Source: an uncultured Gammaproteobacteria bacterium (GTDB lineage Bacteria; Pseudomonadota; Gammaproteobacteria; DRLM01). Taken from it: a stretch of 64,000 nucleotides of DNA. Position numbers and translations under genes: made by a program. The stretch lies in contig CAMYKQ010000029.1 of NCBI GenBank assembly GCA_947259075.1, positions 1 through 64,000 on the forward strand, in the 5' to 3' direction. The notes beneath the pieces were generated by a model, which worked only from the letters and a program-made list of their open reading frames with translations, searched no databases and was not told the origin of the DNA. Positions 24,295-31,109 of this stretch are shown here, piece after piece (within the stretch, counting starts at the first letter, position 1; each line of letters starts with the position of its first letter).

Positions 24295-26496
24295 ATGAAG
24301 CGCTTCACGTTCTTCCGGCAAATGGATCAGATGGATTGCGGCCCCACTTGTCTACGCATGGTGGCGCATCATTACGGCCGCGTGGTCGATCAGGAGCAAT
24401 TACGCGAAGAGTGCGGCATCACCCGCGAAGGCGTGTCCTTGGGCGGCATCGCCGCGGCCGCCGAGGCGATAGGGCTAAAATCACTGGCGGTGCGGGTGCC
24501 GGTCACGACGCTGGCTGAGGTGCCATTGCCCTGCGTTGCATACTGGCGGCAGCGTCACTTTATCGTGATACATCGCGTGAAGGGCGATTATATTTACGCC
24601 GCCGATCCGGGTCATGGCCTGATAAAGTACAGCAAGCGCGAATTCATGGAAGGTTGGCTGGGCCAGCGTGATGCCGATGAAACGACGCCGGGTTTACTGT
24701 TGTTGTTGGAACCCACCCCGGAATTTTACGAACGTGACGCGCCCGAGCGCGAACCGCGGCGCGGCATCCGTTTTCTTACGCCCTATTTCCGCCCCTATCG
24801 CCATTTGATCGCTCAGTTGTTATTGGGCCTCTTGGTAGGCAGTTTACTGTTGATGAGCTTTCCGTTTCTGACTCAGGCCATCGTCGATAATGGCATCCAG
24901 TTTCAAAATTTAAATTTCGTATATTTGATCCTGGCGGCGCAGTTGATGTTGTTCCTGTCACAGACCAGTGTCGACATCGTTCGTAATTGGATCTTGTTGC
25001 ATGTGGGTTCGCGTATGCAGATATCCCTGCTCTCGGATTTTCTGCGCAAGCTCATGCGTCTGCCCATGGCCTTCTTCGACGCGAAGATGATAGGCGACCT
25101 GTTGCAGCGGGTGCAGGATCACGACCGCGTTGAATCCTTTCTTTCCGCATCGACGTTGACGATGTTGTTCTCGGTGTTCAGCGTGGTGCTGTTCGGCATC
25201 GTTTTGGCGATTTACAGTACGCAAATCTTCCTTATATTTCTCGCGGGCACGGTGTTGTATCTGCTGTGGGTGCTGGCCTTCATGAAGCGCCGCGCGGAGC
25301 TGGACTACCGCCGCTTCGATCAGGCGTCCGGCAATCAAAGCAGCATGGTGCAGCTCATCAACGGCGTGCAAGAGATCAAGCTCAATAATTCCGAGAAGCG
25401 CCGCCGCTGGGAATGGGAGGCGATACAAGTGCGTTTGTTTCGCGTCTCGGTGAAGGGTCTGGCCTTATTGCAATATCAAACCACCGGTGGCAATTTCATC
25501 AACGAGGTGAAAAACATTCTCATCACCGTGCTCGCCGCCAAGGCGGTGATCGCCGGACAAATGACCCTGGGGCAGATGCTGGCGGTGCAATACATCATCG
25601 GCCAGTTGAACGTGCCGGTGCGCAACTTCGTCTCCTTCATTCAAGCCTGGCAAGACGCCCGCATCAGTCTCGACCGTCTGGCGGAGATCCATCATCGTGA
25701 CGAAGAGGATGCCGGCGAAACGGCCAAGGTGCGGGTGCTGCCGGCGCAGCGCGATATCGTCATCACCAACAATCTCACCTTTAGATACGGCAGTCCGCGC
25801 TCCGAAGCGGTGCTCAAGGACATTAATCTGGTTATCCCGCAAGGCAAGATCACCGCCATCGTCGGCGCCAGCGGCAGCGGCAAGACCACTTTGCTCAAGT
25901 TGCTGCTGAAATTCTATGAGCCGGAGCGCGGGCGCATACAGGTGGGCCCCTTGCCCTTGGGTGATATCGATACTCATCTATGGCGGCAACGTTGCGGCGT
26001 GGTGATGCAAGACGGCTATATCTTCGCCGATACCATCGCGCGCAACATCACCGAGTCGGATTCGGAAGGCGCCATCGATCGCGAGCGTTTGCTGCGCGCG
26101 GTGCACATCGCTAATCTCGAAGAATTAATCGAGCGTCTGCCGCAGGGTTATAACACCCGCATCGGCGCCAGCGGCATCACCCTCAGCGGCGGCCAGCGCC
26201 AGCGCATCCTCATCGCCCGCGCGATTTACAAGGAACCGGATTTTTTATTTTTCGACGAGGCCACCAGCGCGCTCGATGCGCACAACGAACGGGTGATCGT
26301 CGAGAATCTGGAGGCGTTTTATCAGGGCCGCACCGTGGTGGTGATCGCCCATCGCCTCAGCACCGTGAAGAACGCGCATCAAATCGTGGTGCTCGATCGC
26401 GGCGAGGTGGTGGAGCTGGGGGATCATCCCAGTCTCACCACGCGCAAGGGCGCGTATTTCAGTCTGGTGAAAAATCAGTTGGAGCTGGGTCAGTGA
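24295..26496 (+). CDS. Peptidase-containing ABC exporter (C39 domain, PCAT)
   Basis: The 733-residue protein cuts double-glycine leaders and exports the core peptide. The N-terminal C39 domain (about 1-135) has its full active site: Gln12 and Cys15 in QMDQMDCGPTCL, His88 in RQRHFIVIH and Asp104 in AADPGHG. A six-helix transmembrane domain (about 165-440) follows, then a nucleotide-binding domain with Walker A GASGSGKTT, signature LSGGQRQRI, Walker B FLFFDEATSALD and H-loop AHRLS. GAGGG precedes the ATG. The intact protease site next to a peptide with ITGG is strong evidence that precursor and exporter belong together. Confidence 0.93.
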   Translation: MKRFTFFRQMDQMDCGPTCLRMVAHHYGRVVDQEQLREECGITREGVSLGGIAAAAEAIGLKSLAVRVPVTTLAEVPLPCVAYWRQRHFIVIHRVKGDYIYAADPGHGLIKYSKREFMEGWLGQRDADETTPGLLLLLEPTPEFYERDAPEREPRRGIRFLTPYFRPYRHLIAQLLLGLLVGSLLLMSFPFLTQAIVDNGIQFQNLNFVYLILAAQLMLFLSQTSVDIVRNWILLHVGSRMQISLLSDFLRKLMRLPMAFFDAKMIGDLLQRVQDHDRVESFLSASTLTMLFSVFSVVLFGIVLAIYSTQIFLIFLAGTVLYLLWVLAFMKRRAELDYRRFDQASGNQSSMVQLINGVQEIKLNNSEKRRRWEWEAIQVRLFRVSVKGLALLQYQTTGGNFINEVKNILITVLAAKAVIAGQMTLGQMLAVQYIIGQLNVPVRNFVSFIQAWQDARISLDRLAEIHHRDEEDAGETAKVRVLPAQRDIVITNNLTFRYGSPRSEAVLKDINLVIPQGKITAIVGASGSGKTTLLKLLLKFYEPERGRIQVGPLPLGDIDTHLWRQRCGVVMQDGYIFADTIARNITESDSEGAIDRERLLRAVHIANLEELIERLPQGYNTRIGASGITLSGGQRQRILIARAIYKEPDFLFFDEATSALDAHNERVIVENLEAFYQGRTVVVIAHRLSTVKNAHQIVVLDRGEVVELGDHPSLTTRKGAYFSLVKNQLELGQ

Positions 26497-26521
26497 GGGC
26501 CGCCTCCAAGGAGGGTGAGTC

Positions 26522-27895
26522 ATGCCGCGGCTAGAGATCAATAACGAGCTGGGTGAATACAGTCACTATGCCCGTGAGGTCTTGGGCGCGATCTCGCCGT
26601 GGATTTTGCGCTGGGGCACCACGGTGATCTGCGCCGCCATCGCGCTGCTGGTGGGCGTGGCCTGGTGGATTAAATATCCCGAGGTCGTGCCCGCGCGCAT
26701 CGTCGTCACCACCCCCATGCCGCCGGCGCGTTTGGTGGCGCCCAGCGCGGGCAAGTTGCAGCGGGTGACGGTGCGCGACCAGCAGCAGGTGGCGGCGGGG
26801 GATATGCTGGCGGTGATCGAAAATACCGCCGATACCGAGGCCGCGCAGGCGCTCGCCGCTCAGCTCAATGACAGCGCCGCGGCGCGCGCTTGCCGCATCA
26901 ATGCGGCGCGCGCGGCCCAGCCGCTCCCGCGCCTCGGCGTCCTGCAAGAGGCCTACGCCGCCTATCAAGCCCGTTGTGGTGAATATCTGGAATCCTTGCG
27001 CCACGACCGCGCGGCGCAACAGCTGCAAGCGCTGGAGGCGCGGCGGCGCGAGACCCTCGCCCTACTGGAGGTCTTGACGCATCAGGCGCGGACCCTCAAG
27101 GAAAAACGCGCGTTGCTGGAAAAGGATTTGGCGCGTTACGCCAGTTTGCGGCAAGCCGGAACGGTCTCGGAGAAGATGCTCGACGACAAGCGCGCCGAAC
27201 GCCTCGACCTGCGCCGTGCCGAGGAGCAATTGGAATCGGAGCGCGCGGCGGCGCGCATCGATTTGAGCCGCGCCGAGGAGGAGCGTTTGCAATTGCGCGT
27301 GCTTGACGAGCGGCGGGTGGAAGAGATGCGCGCCCAGATCGATGAGGCCTATCAAACCTTGCTGGGCCGCATCGCCGAATGGGAGCGTGCCTATGTGTTG
27401 CGCGCGCCCATTGCCGGTCGCGTGGCCTTGTTTGATTACTGGAGCGACAATCAATACGTCGCCGCCGGTGATGAGGTGATGAGCATCGTCCCCGCGGATG
27501 CCGGTGAAATCCTCGGCAAGATGCGCGTGCCCTTGAGCAATTCGGGCAAGCTGCGGGTGGGGCAGCAGGTTCACATCCGCCTCGAAGGTTTTCCTTATCA
27601 GGAATACGGTCTGGTGCAGGGCCGGATCAGTAATATCTCGCAAGTGCCGCGGCAGCAGACGTATGCGGTGGAGGTGGCCTTGCCCGCGCCCCTGGTCACC
27701 AGTTTCGGCAAGCGCCTGGCCTTCATGCAGGAGATGGAAGGTCAGGCCGACATCGTCACCCAGGAGGCGCGTTTGTTAACGCGCATCTTCCGTGAATTGG
27801 TGGCGCCCTTCAGCCGCTCCTTGCCGGGGGATGATCCTCCGCCCGCGGCTGTTGCGCCCGTGGAGCTTGTGCTTAAGGAATCTCTGATTTATTAG
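26522..27895 (+). CDS. HlyD-family membrane fusion protein of the peptide exporter
   Basis: The 457-residue periplasmic adaptor has one N-terminal membrane helix (about 29-50, ending WWIKYPEVVPARIVVTT), a split lipoyl/biotinyl-like domain, a long coiled-coil hairpin (about 120-275, rich in Arg, Glu and Ala) and a C-terminal beta domain. It links the inner-membrane ABC exporter to an outer-membrane channel of the TolC type. No TolC gene is present here, so a channel encoded elsewhere must serve. AAGGAGG lies just before the ATG, and the 25-base gap from the exporter gene shows co-transcription. Confidence 0.88.
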   Translation: MPRLEINNELGEYSHYAREVLGAISPWILRWGTTVICAAIALLVGVAWWIKYPEVVPARIVVTTPMPPARLVAPSAGKLQRVTVRDQQQVAAGDMLAVIENTADTEAAQALAAQLNDSAAARACRINAARAAQPLPRLGVLQEAYAAYQARCGEYLESLRHDRAAQQLQALEARRRETLALLEVLTHQARTLKEKRALLEKDLARYASLRQAGTVSEKMLDDKRAERLDLRRAEEQLESERAAARIDLSRAEEERLQLRVLDERRVEEMRAQIDEAYQTLLGRIAEWERAYVLRAPIAGRVALFDYWSDNQYVAAGDEVMSIVPADAGEILGKMRVPLSNSGKLRVGQQVHIRLEGFPYQEYGLVQGRISNISQVPRQQTYAVEVALPAPLVTSFGKRLAFMQEMEGQADIVTQEARLLTRIFRELVAPFSRSLPGDDPPPAAVAPVELVLKESLIY

Positions 27896-27904
27896 AGATT
27901 CCGT

Positions 27905-27987
27905 GCGGCGCAAGGACGCGCCGCCATTTTCCATGGCTGAAAGTCATGGAAAATGAAGGAAAGTGAAAATCACATTTTTCGCTTTCC
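27905..27987 (+). terminator. Cluster of hairpins after the peptide cassette
   Basis: Three stems follow the HlyD stop: GCGGCG with CGCCGC near 27905-27924, TTTTCCATG with CATGGAAAA at 27927-27953, and GGAAAGTGAAAA with TTTTCGCTTTCC at 27958-27987 (one G-U pair). The first is followed by CATTTT. Together they probably end the cassette transcript and separate it from the next genes. Confidence 0.6.
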
Positions 27988-28062
27988 TTGCGCTGAAAAT
28001 GCCAGGATGGCATTATTCAGAGCTTCCTTAAATAACACCCGTGCCGCAGCAGCGAGGGTGTC

Positions 28063-28587
28063 ATGGCCCCGGTGAAACTCTTCATCGCCACCAGTGCCGA
28101 TGGTTATATTGCCCGCAAGGATGGCGGTATCGATTGGCTGTTCTCCGATCAAGATTACGGCTACACGCCTTTCTTCGCCTCAGTGGACGCGTTAATCATG
28201 GGCAGTAAAACCTATGAGCAGTCCTTGAGTTTCGGGGCGTGGCCCTATCCCGGGGTCAGCAGTTATGTGTTCACCCGCCGCGGCTTGCGGCCGCCGCCGG
28301 GACAGCCGGTGCAATTCGTCTCCGGCGCCGCGGGGCTGATTTTAGATCAAGTGCGCGCCGTGGCGAAAAAGGCCATTTGGCTGGTGGGTGGCGGCGCCGT
28401 GGTGTCGCAGTTCCGTCAAGCGGGTTTGATCGATGAATATGAGATTTTCGTCCACCCCGTCTTGCTCGGTGACGGCATCCCGCTGTTCGCCGCGGGCTTG
28501 CCTCAGGAAGATTTGAGATTAGCGCAGACGCGGTCTTACGCCAGCGGTTTGGTGCAGTTGCACTATGTGAAGGCGCGCGATGAGTGA
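28063..28587 (+). CDS. Dihydrofolate reductase-like protein (RibD C-terminal family)
   Basis: The 174-residue protein has the RibD/DHFR-like fold: VKLFIATSADGYIARKDGGIDWL at the N-terminus, ALIMGSKTYEQSL as the pyridine-nucleotide segment, and AIWLVGGGAVVSQF as the second dinucleotide-binding motif. Members reduce small heterocyclic substrates with NADPH, but most are uncharacterised, and I cannot name this one's substrate. The stop overlaps the start of the following acetyltransferase gene, so the pair is co-expressed. It lies behind the hairpin cluster that ends the peptide cassette, so a role in that cassette is possible but not supported. Confidence 0.8.
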   Translation: MAPVKLFIATSADGYIARKDGGIDWLFSDQDYGYTPFFASVDALIMGSKTYEQSLSFGAWPYPGVSSYVFTRRGLRPPPGQPVQFVSGAAGLILDQVRAVAKKAIWLVGGGAVVSQFRQAGLIDEYEIFVHPVLLGDGIPLFAAGLPQEDLRLAQTRSYASGLVQLHYVKARDE

Positions 28588-29185
28588 GCGCGCGCCGCCC
28601 GGGGATGCAAGCGGCGTGCTGCAATTGCGCCCCGCGCGCAAAAGCGAGTGCCGCACCATCGCGCGTTTATACGCCATCTCCTCCGACGGGGTGTCCGAGT
28701 ACGTTTGGACTCGCGAGGCTCAAGCCGGTGAAGATATTTTAGACGTGGGCCAGCGCCGTTATGAACGTGAGGACTCGGTGTTCAGTTATAAAAACTGTAC
28801 CCTCGCCGTCCTCGGTGACGCCATCGCCGGCATGATGGTGGCCTTTCCCGTCAACGCCGGGGACGCGCCATCGGCGCCGGACCCCGATCCCGTGCTCGCC
28901 CCGTACGCGCAACTTGAAGTCCGCCCCAGCTTCTATGTGTGCGGGGTGGCGCTGTTTCCCGAATACCGCGGCCGCGGCATAGGCGGACGGATGATGGCCT
29001 GCGCCGAAGAGCGGGCGCGCGCGCTGAAATTTCGGCAACTCAGTCTCGTGGTGTTTGAGCGGAACACGGCCGCGGCGCGGCTCTATGCGCGTTTGGGTTA
29101 CCGTGAGCGCGCACGCGCGGCCATCGTGCCCCATCCCTTGATTCGTTGCCGCGGCGACGCCGTGCTGCTGGTGAAGGCGATTTAA
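28580..29185 (+). CDS. GNAT-family N-acetyltransferase
   Basis: The 201-residue protein has the GNAT acetyl-CoA-binding motif A in VALFPEYRGRGIGGRMMACAEE (R/Q-x-x-G-x-G/A) and motif B in LVVFERNTAAARLYARLGYRER. The acceptor substrate cannot be told from sequence; proteins, amino acids and antibiotics are all possible. It overlaps the upstream reductase-like gene by eight bases. If the peptide cassette needs self-protection, an acetyltransferase would be a conceivable mechanism, but nothing here shows it. Confidence 0.82.
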   Translation: MSERAPPGDASGVLQLRPARKSECRTIARLYAISSDGVSEYVWTREAQAGEDILDVGQRRYEREDSVFSYKNCTLAVLGDAIAGMMVAFPVNAGDAPSAPDPDPVLAPYAQLEVRPSFYVCGVALFPEYRGRGIGGRMMACAEERARALKFRQLSLVVFERNTAAARLYARLGYRERARAAIVPHPLIRCRGDAVLLVKAI

Positions 29186-29270
29186 ACCGGCGTTGAGCGT
29201 TGTGCCGCGAGCTTCGGCTCAGAACGCCGGTTTCACCGCCGGGCGTTGCGCGAAAAAATAAAAACGCCGC

Positions 29271-29507
29271 TTACAAGCTGTTGTGCGTCCCGTCGCAAAA
29301 GGGTTTGTCATGGCTGTGTTTACAGCCGCAGAGGGCGAGCGGGGCCTTGGAGGTGACGGTGAATTTCACGGGGGTGAACCCCGTGCCTTGGTGTGAACCG
29401 TCGCAGAAGGGTTGATTGGCGGATCTGCCGCAGGCGCACCAGTGGTAATCGCCGGGCTCCAGTTGCAGTATGTAAGGGGATTTTTTCGCGATGGTCGGTT
29501 CGGCCAT
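29271..29507 (-). CDS. CDGSH iron-sulfur domain protein (two motifs)
   Basis: The 78-residue protein carries two C-x-C-x-n-F-C-D-G-S/T-H motifs, [16 protein letters not shown] and [16 protein letters not shown]. Each should bind a [2Fe-2S] cluster with three Cys and one His. Bacterial two-motif CDGSH proteins are small redox or iron-sulfur transfer proteins of unclear partners. I chose the ATG at 29507 (MAEPTIAKK) because AAGGAG lies six bases upstream; the frame extends to 29591 without support. It is divergent from the FetAB-type transporter genes, which fits a link to iron handling. Confidence 0.88.
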   Translation of the reverse strand: MAEPTIAKKSPYILQLEPGDYHWCACGRSANQPFCDGSHQGTGFTPVKFTVTSKAPLALCGCKHSHDKPFCDGTHNSL

Positions 29508-29606
29508 GAGGGACTCCTTGTTCACCGTGGGTGTTGAATGACGCGCGAGCGCCTTGCTGGCGATTACAGGCTTGCCGCCGCGCGGTGTCAAGCGCGCATG
29601 TCAATC

Positions 29607-30296
29607 ATGTCAGAACCAGATTGGCGCGTGCTACAGTCAGCGCGGCGCTATTTTTATAATCGAGAGGGTTCACCACTGAAACGTTTGGAGGCGCGGGCGC
29701 TGCGGGTGCGGCACGTTGGTCCGCTGGATTTTGCCGTGGCGGACGGTGAATGCGTGGCGCTGGCGGGGCCGTCGGGCGCGGGCAAGAGTTTATTGTTGCG
29801 CGCGCTGGCGGATATGGAGCCGCACGAGGGCGAGGTGTTGCTCGACGGCGTGAGCTGTAGCGCCATCGACCCGCCCGCGTGGCGCCGGCAAGTGGGCTTG
29901 CTCAGCGCCGAGAGCGCGTGGTGGCACGACCGTGCCGGCGCGCATTTCGCGCGGGTGGACGCGGCGCTGCTGCGCGAACTGGGTTTTGAACCCAAGGTGA
30001 TGGACGCCGAGGTCCACCAGCTCTCCACCGGCGAACGCCAGCGGCTGGCCTTGCTGCGTTTGCTGGTGCAGGCGCCGCGGGTGTTGTTGCTCGACGAACC
30101 CACCGCGAGTCTCGATCCGAAAAATACCGCCCGCATCGAAACCCTGCTGGCGCGTTATCGCGAAGAGCACGGGGTGAGCGTGTTGTGGGTCAGTCACGAC
30201 CCCGAACAATCGCAGCGCGTCGCGCGCCGTCACTGGCGTTTGGATGCGGACGGCTTGCACGAAGCAGGAGCGCGCGATGACGCTGGTCACGCTTGA
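29607..30296 (+). CDS. fetA: ABC transporter ATP-binding protein, FetA/YbbL-like
   Basis: The nucleotide-binding domain has Walker A AGPSGAGKSLLLR, signature STGERQRLALLR and Walker B RVLLLDEPTASLD, followed by the H-loop VSHDPEQ. It pairs with the permease encoded next, whose start lies inside this gene. FetAB-type systems export iron and protect against oxidative stress. The start is uncertain: the frame is open from ATG 29538, in-frame ATGs occur at 29598 and 29607, and homology by eye begins near TTG 29685. No convincing ribosome binding site decides between them. Confidence 0.75.
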   Translation: MSEPDWRVLQSARRYFYNREGSPLKRLEARALRVRHVGPLDFAVADGECVALAGPSGAGKSLLLRALADMEPHEGEVLLDGVSCSAIDPPAWRRQVGLLSAESAWWHDRAGAHFARVDAALLRELGFEPKVMDAEVHQLSTGERQRLALLRLLVQAPRVLLLDEPTASLDPKNTARIETLLARYREEHGVSVLWVSHDPEQSQRVARRHWRLDADGLHEAGARDDAGHA

Positions 30297-31077
30297 TACC
30301 TGGGATTTAATCATGGCCGCCGTCTTGGTGCTGGCCTTGGCGGGTTTGAGCTTCCGTTTGCAATTGGGCGTGAGCCAGCAATTGCTGGTGGCGGCGCTGC
30401 GCACCACGGTGCAATTATTGTTGATCGGCTTGGTGCTGAAGGCGCTGTTCGCCAATGTGCATCTCGGCTGGGTGATGGCCATGGCGGCGGTGATGCTGCT
30501 GGTGGCGGGACGCGAGGTGATGGCGCGGCAGCAGCGGCGCTTCGCCGGATTGTGGGGTTACGGCCTGGGCACGCTGTCGATGTTCGTCTCTTCCTTTTCG
30601 GTGACGGTGCTGGCGCTGTTGACGATGGTGGGCGCCGAGCCGTGGTACGCGCCGCAATACGCCATTCCCATGCTGGGCATGTTGCTGGGCAACACCATGA
30701 ACGGCATTGCCTTGAGCATGGACCGGCTCACCCACGGCGCCTGGCAGCAGCGCCGCGCCATCGAGGGGCAATTGCTCTTGGGTTTGAATTGGAGCGAGGC
30801 CATCGCCGCCACGCGTTTGGAGGCGATGCGCGCGGGCATGATCCCCATCATCAATTCCATGGCCGCGGCCGGCGTGGTGAGTCTGCCGGGGATGATGACC
30901 GGCCAGATCCTCGCCGGGGCGCCGCCGGTGGAGGCGGTGAAATATCAAATCCTCATCATGTTTCTCATCGCCGCGGGCACGGGCTTCGGCACGGTGATGG
31001 CGGTGTGGATCGGCGCGCGGCGGCTGTTCGACGAGCGCCAGCGTTTGCGGCTGGACCGGTTGCGGGCGGGAAGTTAG
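30277..31077 (+). CDS. fetB: ABC transporter permease, FetB/YbbM-like
   Basis: The 266-residue protein has about seven membrane helices and the UPF0014/FetB signatures AALRTTVQLLLIGLVL, YAIPMLGMLLGNTMNGIAL and NSMAAAGVVSLPGMMTGQIL. With the ATP-binding protein it forms an exporter associated with iron homeostasis in Escherichia coli. AGGAG lies before the ATG at 30277, which overlaps the end of the ATPase gene by 20 bases, so translation is coupled. The neighbouring CDGSH protein strengthens the iron theme. Confidence 0.85.
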   Translation: MTLVTLDTWDLIMAAVLVLALAGLSFRLQLGVSQQLLVAALRTTVQLLLIGLVLKALFANVHLGWVMAMAAVMLLVAGREVMARQQRRFAGLWGYGLGTLSMFVSSFSVTVLALLTMVGAEPWYAPQYAIPMLGMLLGNTMNGIALSMDRLTHGAWQQRRAIEGQLLLGLNWSEAIAATRLEAMRAGMIPIINSMAAAGVVSLPGMMTGQILAGAPPVEAVKYQILIMFLIAAGTGFGTVMAVWIGARRLFDERQRLRLDRLRAGS

Positions 31078-31109
31078 GCCGGGCGGTGTTGCCGGTTTAG
31101 GGCGAAGAT

